From Conchocele bisecta (lineage: Eukaryota; Mollusca; Bivalvia; Lucinida; Thyasiridae): 64,000 nucleotides of DNA. Shown here one piece after another: positions 44,976 to 56,486 of the stretch (position 1 is the stretch's first letter; every line of letters starts with the position of its first letter). The stretch lies in the NCBI GenBank assembly GCA_029237695.1, contig CM055275.1:5757131-5821130 (forward strand). The letters run 5' to 3'. The position numbers were made by a program, and so were the translations under genes. The notes beneath the pieces were generated by a model. The model did not search any database and was not told the origin of the DNA. It was given only the letters and a program-made list of their open reading frames with translations.

Positions 44976-45925
44976 AGCCAAGCAGTACATTCGAAAACAG
45001 ATGCCATTTTCTCGCCATGAATTTTAAATCAGACACGAGTTGTAAACGTCTACAGGGCGCGTGTTTTGTGTCTTCAAAGAAAACCCAGAATCATTAAGAC
45101 GCTTTCGACGTCAGAACCAAGCGTTTTGTTCACGAATAAACCCCTCCATGGCATCATGAATATTCCGATCAGTCGATTCTAATTCGGAAAGTAACGCATC
45201 CATTTTATGTTTTCGTATTTAATTCCGGTATGCAATAGAAGTTGTAAGCAGCAGCGTTGACTTGATGACGAAGTAAATGACGGTTCTGTAAAACTGGAAT
45301 TTGTTTGGTCGCTAGAGTGATTTCCCTTGGTTAAACTTGCCTAGAACAGGTGAGGCTTTCCCGTGATTATTTTAATTAATGACTAAATAATTTACAAGTC
45401 CGTTCAGTTTCATGTATTCGCAACAATTAAGATGGCTGTCTTACATCTTTTGTTCTGCGAAGAAGCGCCTATTTAGTTAAGTGACGGTTTAAACTTGTCA
45501 CAGTCTCTTGGGACACGACTCAAATTACGGGACCAGACAGCGGACTAACAGAACACGAACACGATTTACGTGATAATTTACCGGAATAAGATTTGTTTGC
45601 GTTTGTGCATACTGCAGACATGCTGCTGACGAAACCGTGCTACTTATCCGGACTTTCTTACGCGGCCGCAGTAAGTTTGCTTCTCTTATTTAATCTCACA
45701 ATAATTTATTCATACGCGACAAATGTTTTTGTCGCGTATGAATATCCATTTTACATTGTTTCTAGGAAACTACATGTTAGAGTTGACAGGATATACCTAC
45801 GATGGTTACTTGTTTGAATACGTCTAGGCGTGACGTCTTTTCCTTTCGCATACTGCAACTCGGAAGTGTCCGTGACCAGTCGGTACTGTTCGGAAATCCA
45901 ATAATTTTGAATTTCAACTTCCGCA
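44976..45925. other. no recognised repeat; one perfect small hairpin
   Basis: Arms 45708-45723 and 45728-45743 (attcatacgcgacaaa) pair exactly around tgtt. The rest is unshared with the window and no exon could be supported. Confidence 0.45.
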
Positions 45926-46119
45926 ATTGTTTTGCTCGAGACTGTATTGCAGAAAGTAGAGAGTGCTTGGCTTATGCATTAACATTACCCACAGACATCT
46001 CAGTATGTCTGTGCTTGTACTTCGGGAAAACAATACATTTTCTGCATACAACTGCCGAAGTACAATGTAACCGCCCATAATTTTGTTCGATAACGTATTG
46101 CAGAACGTAGAATTCTTTT

Positions 46120-46464
46120 TTTTATTAATTCGTTCTCACGAAATAACAATTCATTGCCACAAAATTACAATTTGTTCCGTCAATTTAACAATTCGTTCCC
46201 ACAAAGTTACAATTCGTTCCGTCAATTTAACAATTCGTTCCCTCGAATTAACAATTCGTTCCAACGAAATAACAATTCGTTCTCACGAATTAACAATTCG
46301 TTCCCGTGGGAACGAATTGTTATTTCGTGGGAACAAATTGTTAAATTGAGCGAACAAATTGTTAATTCGTGGGAACGAACTGTTAAATTGAGGAAACGAA
46401 TTGTTATTTCGTGGGAACGAATTAATAAACACAATAATTATACGTCCCCTGCGGGGCTCCGTAC
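46120..46464. repeat. family Y 21-bp array, copy 2
   Basis: Runs aacaattcgttccc until ttcccgtgggaa (46301-46312), then gggaacgaattgtt; ends gaacgaattaataaac and cccctgcggggctccg. Confidence 0.9.
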
Positions 46465-46542
46465 AGTTTGCCTGTGATAGTGTTTCGGAAAACATAGATA
46501 TATAGTTTGTCTGCATGCAACTGCTCAAGTACAATGTACAGT

Positions 46543-47224
46543 AGCGCTTTTTATTTCTGCTCCTTATCTATTTGTATATACTAATATCGTATATATCGTA
46601 AATCGTATGGTATTGGTATATTTAATGAGCATATCGTATGATCATATAATATTGGTATGTTTGTACCGTATCATCGTATAGTGCAAACGTACTATACGAA
46701 TATTATACAAACATACGATATCCGTTCGTATATACGATATATCCGTACGGATATGGTATGAATATACCATAATATGGTATGTTTGTACGATACAAACGTA
46801 CCAGAATTATACACATGTATAAAAATCGTATAAACGTACGATTTGAATGGTATATCTGTACGATATTTATTGGTTGGTATGTACGGTACAAACATACCGT
46901 ACGTTTATATTATATGCATATCGTATAGAAAACATATCGTATTGGTATAGTATACGTATAGTTGACCTGCGGAAAAGCGCTACTGTACAAACATACCAGA
47001 GTATGGTATATTCATAACATATCCGTACGGATATATCGTACCGGATATCGTATGTTTGTATAGTATTCGAATAGTACGTTTGTACTATACGATGATACGG
47101 TACAAACATACCAATATTATATGATCATACGATATGCTCATTAAATATACCAATACTATACGATTACGATATGTATACGATACTAGTATATACAAATAGG
47201 TAAGGAGCAGAAAAGCGCTACTGT
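46543..47224. mobile_element. family H inverted dimer
   Basis: A complete H in reverse relative to 44478 ends gcgctactgta at 46987. It continues straight into a left-truncated forward H (caaacataccagagtat to gcgctactg). The pair replaces a TA in the host repeat. Confidence 0.8.
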
Positions 47225-47269
47225 AAGCTGCCCCATAATTGTGTTCGACAACGTATTGCAAAACAAATA

Positions 47270-47555
47270 AACCGTGTTTTGTTGATATATTCAAATGATC
47301 TAGGATCCCAATTCACTTCCCATATTATTGCTCAGTAAAGTATATTCTTCATGCATTAAAAAGAGCAACCTTCCGCTCGTTTTTTGATAGTTAACGTTAA
47401 GGAGAAAAATAGATAGCGAATTGGTTATGCATTCAAATGACCAAAAAACATAAGTTTCTAAAACAAACAGTATTCTTCACAAACTCATTGGGGAATTGTA
47501 TTTTCTTTATACATTCAAATGTCATTTAACGAGTAGCATCCACTAGTGTTTGCTA
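47270..47555. other. no recognised feature
   Basis: AT-rich unshared sequence. Confidence 0.35.
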
Positions 47556-48060
47556 GTTAAAGGTACATGCCCACTCAGTAGGAACAAAGTGTTATTTATA
47601 GGAATAATATAAGTGTATAATTGGGTCACTATTCCACCAGTTCTAAAAATTACGAGTGACCGCTATACAGATATACATGTAATAATTTAGTAATATTTAT
47701 TTTACTGATAGTGACTCGCGGTGGTATCAGGCTATTTTCATATGCAAATGTGGCATGATTTATACTAATTAAATGTGTCACCTGAAGAAAATAATATTTT
47801 CAACAGATTATACAGTATGCTCATTCAACATCAAAAAATAAATACGGAGATAATAGTAATGTCCGTTAGCAATTTAAGGAAACACGGTTATCGCCCCTGA
47901 TATATGTGTGGAAATTTACGTCCGATATAAAATGTATAGTAATGCCAATACGTAGGGTAAATATGGTGAATGAATGTTTATTTTGCCAGAAAATATATCA
48001 GATGATGTCTATAAAATTAATGACAGTTTGTGCCTACTGAGTGGGCATACACCTTTAACG
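47556..48060 (-). mobile_element. family I element, complete (reverse)
   Basis: aaaggtacatgcccactc to gagtgggcatacaccttt; a small deletion removes the tttttaattat stretch. Confidence 0.9.
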
Positions 48061-48117
48061 TATTGGAAATGAACGTGTTCTGTGTATGTATTCAAATAAG
48101 CCACTCTAATGTTCTCA

Positions 48118-48334
48118 TACACTACGGCCTGAGCTAATCCTGCCAACATTTGCAACCTTCTTCATATCGAAAGACGCGAATACTACGATGGAAATCAAGC
48201 AGCTTGATTGGCTGAGCTTGAGCTGTGCAACAGCTCAGGCTCATGCAATCAAGTTGCTTGATTCTAAATCGGCATTGCCAATACATATTCACGAACGTTG
48301 ATGCTATGGGCACGGTTAACGCAGGCGATGTTGT
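48118..48334. mobile_element. family F element, copy 10
   Basis: tacactacggcctgagc to aacgcaggcgatgttgta; core gcttgagctgtgcaac. Confidence 0.85.
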
Positions 48335-48339
48335 AGTCT

Positions 48340-48835
48340 TTGCTCGATAACGTATGGAGAAAAATGGAAAGTTCTGGCATCCAATTTGCGGTAGTCATTA
48401 TTCATTAAGAGTTCCATTAGTCAACCAGCAACGATTTCCGCGGCTTACCGATTGTCTATTACCAGCATTAACCTTATTCCAAATGCGTCGACTTGGTAAA
48501 AGCGTGATTGACTTCTCGTTAACGTGTACACATATACGCAGTGAAGATTCGGATTCGGCGGCTCGTCTGGTTCTCCAACGTTTGAAACATTTTGTGTTGT
48601 TGCAGTTCTTTTTTTTTTTGAATTGTCAGTGGACAACACGTTTATTTTTATTTTTGTTTTGTATCTATAAATAACAAACATGTATAACAAAGTCAGCGAC
48701 CTATAGTGTGGAGCCGATCAGATCGTGGTTATGTCCGATCTGGTAGGATTCACATTAAGTCCATTGGTCCTCCATACCATTAATGTCAAATTCAAAAGGA
48801 TTCTGATATTAATTTGCAAAATATTCTGATGCAGT
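48340..48835. other. no recognised feature
   Basis: An open frame at 48354-48674 (+) shows no domain and ends in a low-complexity phenylalanine-rich stretch. Confidence 0.35.
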
Positions 48836-48839
48836 TAAT

Positions 48840-49144
48840 GTTGTGGATAAACATGCTTTGACGCGTCTTGTTAAGCTGCATTTGATGGTCCCTGTATTTT
48901 CGCCCAAATTTCTGTCGTTTTTGCGAAGAATCGATGTCCGTGTCTCCGATACGGAAATCGATTCTTCGCAAAAACGACATAAGTCTGTGTCAAACTCCAT
49001 AGACCACCAAATGCAGCTCATGAAGTCGCGTTTGCTGCGCCATATTTCATAAAAATCCGTTGCATATTACGGAAACTATCAAATAATACTTACTTTTGAG
49101 TGGGCGACGTTGTTGTTGTTGTAACCACGTGATCATGCACCTTG
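48840..49144. mobile_element. family S element, copy 3 (left end lost)
   Basis: Central palindrome gtcgtttttgcgaagaatcg and its complement are perfect here; right end cacgtgatcatgcacctt. Confidence 0.8.
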
Positions 49145-49291
49145 ATATAGGTACATACATATCGGATTTCCTACCTTGTTGCGTTCAACAAAATGAGTGA
49201 GCGACGTTGTTGTTGTTGTAACCACGTGATCATGCACCTTGATATAGGTACATACATATCGGATTTCCTATCTTGTTGCGTTCAACAAGAT
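49098..49291 (+). repeat. 97-bp tandem duplication of a family S end plus flank
   Basis: gagtgggcgacgttg at 49098 and gagtgagcgacgttg at 49195 start two almost identical units that include the S right end and gatataggtacatac flank. Confidence 0.9.
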
Positions 49292-49305
49292 AGAAAATCT
49301 GATAT

Positions 49306-49785
49306 TTATTTCATGTACAGATAACGGTGAAAACAACCCAGCGGTCCTAGTAACGTCATATATTCAACTAAACCACTTCACACAGAGCCATGATGAAAAT
49401 GCAGTTTTCTTTCTTATATTATTTTGTCAAAGATCCTCATATGCATATGCACCAAGAATCGCTGATCGTTACTCAACGCAATCAAGACACGCGCCATTTA
49501 TAGGATCGATAACGGTTTATGGCCTACTCGGGTAAGGCTTAATGCGCGGACAGACATACACGTCAAAGTATTAATGAATTAAGTGCAGAAAGCTGTTGCT
49601 GACGGACCGTCCTAATTCGATATATTTTGATTGATACCAGTGGCTGCCACCTACATGGCGAGATGTTATAAGCAATTACAATCTGGTTGTCTGGTTTTGG
49701 TGCTCTATGGACCTGGCACCAGGTCAGGTTGTTCTAATTTCATGGCTGAATATATTTGTTCTTGATGTAAATATTCCGTTCTGAT
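49306..49785. other. no recognised feature
   Basis: Unshared; no exon supported. Confidence 0.35.
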
Positions 49786-49787
49786 AT

Positions 49788-50330
49788 AGAGGATATTCCA
49801 TCGTACATTTTGAATAGCGGGAAATAATACACGAGTGTGCTTCAGCTTCCGCGTAAGCAACGAGTGAGCGTATTCAAACATGTGCGATGTAATATCTATC
49901 CTATGTATTACACTTCCACGGTGGATATATATGCACATTTAGTCTATTTTTTAGATTATAAACAATGAATTGTGATGTGCGCATAAATAGTTACACAATG
50001 ACGTGTTTTCCCGCGTTTGACGTTACGTTGTGTGACGTAAAATGTGACGTTATTTAAACTTTTTGAAATCCAAATTTCTATGAATATATATATTTGATAT
50101 ATTTGACTGCATGTTTGGAATGTGTTCAATCACATTAACATTCTAGATTAGTCGAAACCCTTTCCAAGTTTTCAAATAACTTTATTTTGACTGTAATACA
50201 AATTAAATATTTTGCATGGTAGCTCGTGGTTTCCACGCAATTACGGGTGTTCTCTTCACGGTGTATTATTTGTAAGGAGTTGATTACGGTTTTCTCTCTC
50301 AGCGAAACCCATGTAAGTAACTCGCAAGAA
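49788..50330. repeat. family Q segment, copy 2, half hairpin
   Basis: Parallels 33150-33740, but after caacgagtgagcg it jumps directly to tattcaaacatgtgcg, so the right arm of the palindrome is missing. Confidence 0.8.
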
Positions 50331-50349
50331 AGTAATAATTTGGAATTTT

Positions 50350-50450
50350 CCCCCCAATGCAGCAGGTTAAAATGGGATCGAAACCGTTAACCCGGCCTTA
50401 CATGACCTTAGCTGTTGATAGGCCATTAAACACCAATACACAAACAGACA
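50350..50450 (+). mobile_element. SINE-like tail
   Basis: ggccttacatgacc, ttagctgttgatagg, ccattaaacacc and an acaaacagacaaac tail, as at 26570-26640. Confidence 0.5.
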
Positions 50451-50622
50451 AACAAACTGTCTGTCTGGTAGCATATACAATGACTACACATCGACGGGCG
50501 TATATATTGTCTACTCCAGATAAGGAATTTGTAATTGAGTATTGTCACTCCATCATTTCTGAAGCAATTGGGTATTTCAAAATTTGAATTCGGTAAAACA
50601 AAATCACACTACTGTTTACACA

Positions 50623-50993
50623 TCAACAGACTGCAATTATTGAATGGTTTGCTTCGGAATGAAAACATGTCTTTTTGTCATTTAATATTTTATTCTCTTT
50701 GCTACATGTACATGTACAAATACAATGATATGATTATACATACAGTTCATTAAACATAGTACAGCTGTTCTGTCAGTTCAACACAAGCATGAATACATCA
50801 TTGTCTGTATAATTAACCTAAGAATACATGTCTACATGTAACATTGAGTTTTTAAACTAAATATAGGAGTCTATATAGGGCATATGGGCTATGAGATTGG
50901 TATAGGTCGGAGAAGAAAATGTCCAAAAGTGGGGGACGGGTGTCAACAGACTGCAATTATTGAATGGTTTGCTTCGGAATGAAAACATGTCTT
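50623..50993 (+). repeat. 51-bp perfect direct repeats around a 269-bp insert
   Basis: tcaacagactgcaattat through gaaaacatgtctt is identical at 50623-50673 and 50943-50993. The DNA between is AT-rich and unassigned. Confidence 0.9.
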
Positions 50994-51044
50994 GGCATTT
51001 CTTTAGAATTGTCTCCTTGGAGACAATTCTAATGAAATACCAAG
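50991..51044. repeat. imperfect palindrome at the second direct repeat
   Basis: cttggcatttctttag and its imperfect complement ctaatgaaataccaag meet at gtctccttggagac. Confidence 0.8.
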
Positions 51045-51321
51045 ATGTATTTTCATGAAAAATAAAAAAGAATGCTATATTTGTGGTCTTTTTATTGTTT
51101 TCCGCAGCATAATAAAGATACCACTAATTTTTAGTGCATTTTGTGATGCTCGCTACTTCTGATTTCAATTGGGTGTTTTGACAATTTTAATTGGGTATTT
51201 AAACAAATACGACTGATCTGCAGCATGTGCAATGCATGATATCTGGTTTGCTAGCCATGGCGTCAGCTATTGTGGACTTACCTCCATATAGCTTAATAGT
51301 GTGTATTTAGTACACCACTGC

Positions 51322-51405
51322 CTGCGATAATAGTGTCAATTTTGTTATTGCAAAATACTTGATTATTGAAAGTTCAAACACAACCATATAACTGCTTGAA
51401 TGCGC
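51322..51405. mobile_element. family F left-end fragment
   Basis: tacaccactgcctgcg, gtcaattttgttatt, aaatacttgattatt. Confidence 0.65.
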
Positions 51406-51419
51406 GTTCATATTAGCTT

Positions 51420-51924
51420 AAAGGTACATGCCCACTCAATAGGCACAACATGTTCTTAATCGGCATTAAATACGTGTATAATTGTGTCGCTATTCACAAG
51501 TTCTAAAAATTACGAGTGCCCACTATACATATATCATCATTTAGTAATATGTATTTTACTGATAGTGACTCGCGGTGGTATCAGGCTATTTTCATATGCA
51601 AATGAAGCATGATATTTTTTAATTATTTATGCTAATTAAATGCGTCACTTGAAAACAATATATTTTCGATAGATTATACAGTATGATCATTGCGCATCAA
51701 AAATAAATACAGAAAATAAATTGTAATTCCGTTAACATTTTAAGGAAACACGGTTACCGCCCCTGATATCATGTGGAAATGTACATCTGATATAAAATGT
51801 GTAATAATGCAAATCAATACGTGGGGTCATGGTGAATGAATGTTTATTTTGCCAGAACATGTCTCAGATGATGTCTCTGATATAAAGAACATGTTGTGCC
51901 TACATGTGGGCATGTACCTTTAAA
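51420..51924 (-). mobile_element. family I element, complete (reverse)
   Basis: aaaggtacatgcccactc to gtgggcatgtaccttt; the right terminal repeat has lost a few bases (gcctacatgtgggc). Confidence 0.9.
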
Positions 51925-51962
51925 CAATATCCATTTCATACAATACTTGGTACATCATTACA

Positions 51963-52325
51963 TGGAGAAATGTGGCATATGCCTTTTGCGATCAGTGTAT
52001 ATCCAGATCAGCCTGTGCATCCGCACAGTCTGATCAGGATATGCACTGTTCGCAATTCCATCAATGAAACACCTGTCATGCATCTGTGCACACTCTGATC
52101 AGGATCTGCGCATTTCGCCATTCCGTCAATGAAACACCCGTTACGCTTCCAACAATCAATATGGCTCAATATCGGGGGCTACATGAGTGTGTTATTCAGC
52201 TTAAACAATATTTATGTCATACAATACATGGAACAGCATTACAATGTACATGTGAATTATACATGGATTTGAAAACAAGCTAATAGCTTATATGAATTCA
52301 TATCCATAGGAGATAATTACAAATT
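51963..52325 (-). mobile_element. inverted near-copy of 21250-21620 (family E core dimer)
   Basis: gtggcatatgccttttgc to atccatagga mirrors the earlier segment almost base for base and then runs directly into a Y array. Confidence 0.85.
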
Positions 52326-52650
52326 GTTATATCGCGGGAACGAATTGTAAATTTGAGGGAACTAATTGTTAAACTGAGGGAACGAATTGTCGTTTCTGGA
52401 ACGAATTGTTAATTCGTGGGGACTAATTGTTATATCGTGGGAACGAATTGTTAATTCGAGAGAACGAATTGTTAAATTGAGGGAACGCATTGTCATTTCC
52501 TGGGAACGAATTATTAATTCGAGTGAACGAATTGTTATGTCGTGGGAACGAATTGTTAAGTCGAGGGAACGAATTGTTAAATTGAGGGAACGAATTGTTA
52601 TTTCGTGAGAACGAATTAATAACAAAATCCATATCCCCTGCGGGGCTCCG
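52320..52650. repeat. family Y 21-bp array, copy 3, single orientation
   Basis: All units read gggaacgaattgtt; no strand switch. The end is gaacgaattaataac and cccctgcggggctccg, as in the other two copies. Confidence 0.9.
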
Positions 52651-52659
52651 CATAATACA

Positions 52660-53368
52660 AAATGTAAAGTCTACTAACCTCTACAGACTGCCGTTGAAGC
52701 TGTGAATAACTACTAAAGCAACCGTCGCCATGGAAACAAGACTTAGTACGCATCGGTGCTAATTGGAGGCTCGTGTGCTTGTTAGTGTCAGAGACGTCAA
52801 TTGACCATAGAGGTGGAATACAGTTAACACAGACAGAATGCACAAATGCGTATAAACGCCGTATGTTGGCGTCAATTAAGGCGTCGAAAATCCGCCTGAA
52901 TTGCTTGTATAATATTCACGTTTGGAAGACGGACCATAATGCTATCATTTACATTCGCACATTATCTGAACAAAATAATTTCGCATATTTCTCATCGCAC
53001 GGGCGTAGTGATGGACTTTGTAGTGTTGCGTTGCTTCAATCTGGTCCCAATACACACGCGCAATGTAAATTGAAGATTCAATCATTCTGCTTCCCCTCCA
53101 CCACCTCGCCATCGATTGGTGATTGGCACATATACCGGCATACGTGCATATCCTGATCAGATCGTTTGCTGTAACACGTTCCCCAATAGAAATCCACAAT
53201 TTTAGGCGAATAACAGATGACTGGTTTGGTTAATTGCCAACGGTGTATACCCTCACCAGACTGCGCAGGCTGCACTACATGTGCAGGTATACATTGTTTG
53301 CAACGCGGGGTTCGTAGATCGCGTTCCATGTTTCATGTTCCAAACCAGTTTCGACATATGTTTTTATC
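52660..53368. other. no recognised feature
   Basis: Holds a 127-codon open frame (52773-53156 +) with no recognisable domain, and family E-like scraps near 53150-53300 (atcctgatcagatcg, gactgcgcaggctgc). Confidence 0.35.
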
Positions 53369-53369
53369 A

Positions 53370-53669
53370 GTAGCCGATTTCACCAACATTGCAAAGCATA
53401 CTTATCTAGCAAAGTACACTTTGAGGGAGAAATTTTAAATTTAAGGATAAATTTATTAATTTTTATTATAATGAATTTATTACATTATCACAGCCAGTTT
53501 GGCTGTGGTAATGTAATACATTCAGTATAATAAGTCTGCATTCTGTTATTCATCAAATACATGCAGTGGTTAGTTCGACATGAAATAATGCATTTTGGGA
53601 AAAATAAATGATTACTCCCTCAAAGTATGCTTAGCTAGATAAGTATACCTTGCAATTTTGATCGGCTAC
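53370..53669. mobile_element. family G element, copy 4 (full length)
   Basis: gtagccgatttcaccaac to ttgatcggctac with aagtatgcttagctag inner arm. Confidence 0.85.
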
Positions 53670-53739
53670 AGATTTACTCCGGAGCGGTAGTAAAACTGTG
53701 TAACGGTGCTTACTTTGTCAAATTCGCTGGCATTGCGAT

Positions 53740-54255
53740 TGACTGATTAGTTGATTGATTGAGTTATTGATTGACTGGTTGATTGATTGATTAATGTATT
53801 TATTTATTTGATTTACCTTCGTTCTTTCACGCCACTTTTTTTTTACATAGACGACACACAATCCAATTGCCCTCCTGTATATTAACTTAATATGTGTACG
53901 CGTGTTCGTTAAGTGAATAAGGAATGGAATAACTCAATTTCCCAAAGTCTTCATTTAACTTGTCGACGTAAATTGAATAACACTGAACTATATTTATTTA
54001 ACCATACACACTTTGCTTTTGATATATTTGTTTAACTTATCAGCTCAAGTTAAACAACACAACGAATTATATAAATTTAATAATATATATATGTATGTAT
54101 ATATTGTGGCGGCCATTTTGCTGTTGTTGTTTTACTGATGGTGTGGCTGACTTTCATTACAAGCATCAAGTGTGGTACCGTTCTCTATTGTATCTAAAGG
54201 TATACAATGTATTACAAATTCACATTTACAACGTTAACCAAATATATCCAAACTA
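53740..54255. repeat. GATT-rich microsatellite, then unrecognised DNA
   Basis: attgattgattgag, gattgattgatta at 53742-53795; afterwards AT-rich unshared sequence with a short atatatatg run. Confidence 0.6.
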
Positions 54256-54258
54256 AAC

Positions 54259-54562
54259 TACAGTGAGGTTACCGTGTAAGTGCACACACGAACGAACACG
54301 ACAGGTTGGTTCCAACCTGTCGTGTTCGTTCGTGTGTGTACTTACACGCTGACCCCACTGTAATTCATGTACACAAACAAAATCTAAATATTTTTCTGCA
54401 TTTTTTCTCATTTCGCATCAAAAGTGTATGTTGTTACCACTCAGTTGAACCGTCTCGGCGAGACGGTTCAACTGAGTGGTAACAACATACACTTTGGGTG
54501 GGTAGCGAACCAACCTGTCGAGTTCGTTCGTGTGTGCACTTACACGCTGACCCCACTGTGGC
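54259..54562. mobile_element. family U compact copy fused to a U right half with cassette C variant
   Basis: 54259-54361 is a compact palindrome (tacagtgaggttaccg to ctgaccccactgta). It is followed by tttttctgcattttttc, the C-type palindrome (agtgtatgttgttacc, tctcggcgagac), and another U right end at 54560. Confidence 0.85.
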
Positions 54563-54660
54563 ATGTATTCGTGCATGTGTCATATCATCTTTTGATTATA
54601 TTTAACACTGTTATTGGCGGGAATGGACTCCGAGACCTTCCATGCGTATTGGGAATTATG

Positions 54661-54928
54661 TTTATCCCGTCAACACAGTGCGTATGTGCCGTGAAACACG
54701 GTGCCGTGAAACATTTTTGATATCCAGTCAATACAATTTTTTTTCTTTTACAGCCATTTGTTGGTGTTGACGGGATAAATAGAATAGTAGATTAGTGCCG
54801 TGAATGGAAAACAATATCTGGCGCGGCATGGAAACGGGATGTGCTCGGCATAGCCTCGCCCATCCCGTTTCCTGAGCCTTGCGAGATATTTTTTCCCATT
54901 CACGGCATTAACCTACTATTCTCTATTT
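54661..54928 (-). mobile_element. family B, copy 11 (reverse)
   Basis: tttatcccgtcaacac to taacctactattctc, both hairpins present, no cassette C. Confidence 0.9.
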
Positions 54929-55081
54929 ATGTGTCTTTACTGCTACCTCGACAAACTTGTGGCTCATAGATCCAATTTCTCCAATCACAGTATTACACCT
55001 ATATTGTCCCAAATCACCCAAAATCAACAACAACAAATATTATATTTCCAAAAAAGCGGATACTGATAGCACAAAATATGT

Positions 55082-55350
55082 TGCCGGTTTCACCAAAATT
55101 TCGAAGTATACTGATGTTGCTAAGTATATTTTGAGGGAGAAATTTTCAATTGGTGCCTACTTTTTTTTAACACAAACTGATGGTTTCAGTATATGACGTA
55201 TGAAGTCGCTGAAATTCAATTATGCATTTGCTATGAAAAGTCCGTCAACTTTCGACGTCATTTACGGAAACTATCGTATATTGTGTAAATATATTTCATG
55301 AAATATCGCACGTGTTCTTATATAGGTATAACTACAAAATCACATGGCGT
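55082..55350. mobile_element. family G left end and family M right half
   Basis: gccggtttcaccaaaat, ttgagggagaaatttt at 55082-55155 match G. cgtcatttacggaaac to ctacaaaatcacatgg at 55250-55345 matches M. An old nested pair is likely. Confidence 0.55.
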
Positions 55351-55354
55351 GTCT

Positions 55355-55625
55355 TTGTCATTTTTCCTTACCCATGTGTCCATTAGCGTCACAAATGACG
55401 GCATTAGCCGAGCCTACAATAACACACGCAGGCATTAAGTCACTAAATGTATCGACAATTGCATTTCAGAACTTAGTCTAGTATCTCACGCGTCTGGCCG
55501 GATACGCAGGTTTGTCTGGGTAACAAATGCCATAAGCCCCATTTATCCCGCCACACGTATGCACCTTGGTAGCAATAATTGCCAGCCTGTCCGTCTATTC
55601 GTGTTCATTGCAAGATTAACGCGTT
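55355..55625. other. no recognised feature except E and F scraps
   Basis: ataagccccatttatcc near 55535 is an E-like end; gcaagattaacgcg near 55612 is an F-like end. Confidence 0.35.
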
Positions 55626-55629
55626 TACA

Positions 55630-55858
55630 GAAGCGTCGTAGGACTAAAATGTTCGTAAGTGCAAATTTAGAATCGTCTGGAAATTTCAATTAATGAATTC
55701 GCATTTATTGAGCATAGGCTGCATATGCAGCCTATGCTCAATAAATGTAAATCCAATAATTGTTTACAAGAAAACAGTGTTAATGTGAAATTTACAGACT
55801 ATCATAATTCTGCACTTACGAACATTTTAGTCGTACGAAGTTTAGTGAAACGGGCCCC
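55630..55858. mobile_element. family L element, copy 3
   Basis: gtaggactaaaatgttcg to gtttagtgaaacgggccc; perfect central palindrome gctgcatatgcagc with tgagcatag arms. Confidence 0.85.
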
Positions 55859-55984
55859 AGATCAATTGACATAGACAGCATTAAGTGTTTCTGATTGTTT
55901 ATGTTCACGCTGTTCCGACACTCTCGGTATACAGCTACTTACCCCAGATTTGAAACTCTCATAAGGAAGTATGACTGACGGATG

Positions 55985-56100
55985 TTCATGAAATAAAAAG
56001 ATGACTCGTTCTTAAAGTCTAAATTAATCTTCTTCGGAAATTATTATTTTTACAATGTATACATAGTTATAAAAATGCAGGTTTTCTGAAACAGACAGTT
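55985..56100. mobile_element. family A right-half remnant
   Basis: tgaaataaaaagatgac, ctcgttcttaaa and ttttctgaaacagacag follow the order of a family A right arm. Confidence 0.55.
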
Positions 56101-56104
56101 ACTA

Positions 56105-56486
56105 TAGTAACCAAGCGATCTCTCGTGAAGAAAACTATTTGGGCAACCTGTCCCGTTTACATCAGCTCCGCGAGCCTCCAACACCGAATCATGACGTCAT
56201 TTCCGAATCTTGGTAACAAGCGTTACTCGATGCTGTGTACATCTCTGCTATAATCAATTATAACGACACGTTTTATTATTGTTTCCATGGTAACTAAGGA
56301 TCCATGCAATAATAACGTTAGAATTCAATTATAATTAATTTAAAGTGATTTCGATAACGCAAACGCATGTAAAAACTATTACCATCTAACGATTGCCAGA
56401 ACTACTTTCAAGCCTAATACACAATAAAGAAGACGCAATTATTACGCGCGAGTACAATACAGTTGTCCGAAGTTGTGTTTCTGTTC
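56105..56486. other. no recognised feature
   Basis: Unshared within the window; no exon supported. Confidence 0.35.

Larger units (their letters stand above)
45928..47265. repeat. diverged tandem duplication holding a Y array and H elements
   Basis: ttgctcgagactgtattgcag (45935), ttgttcgataacgtattgc (46083) and tgttcgacaacgtattgc (47242) start three related units. Their other half, ctgcatacaactgc...gaagtacaatgta, is at 46040-46070 and 46512-46541. The first unit is uninterrupted, so it serves as the empty site for both inserts. Confidence 0.7.

Noticed and set aside
46692..46895. Tyrosine-rich open frame found in both family H copies
   Set aside because: Produced by the GTAC/ATAC palindromic vocabulary of the element; it appears because the element is repeated.
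52773..53156. 127-codon open frame (+)
   Set aside because: No recognisable motif, no splice context and mixed repeat-like composition; length is within chance for 64 kb.
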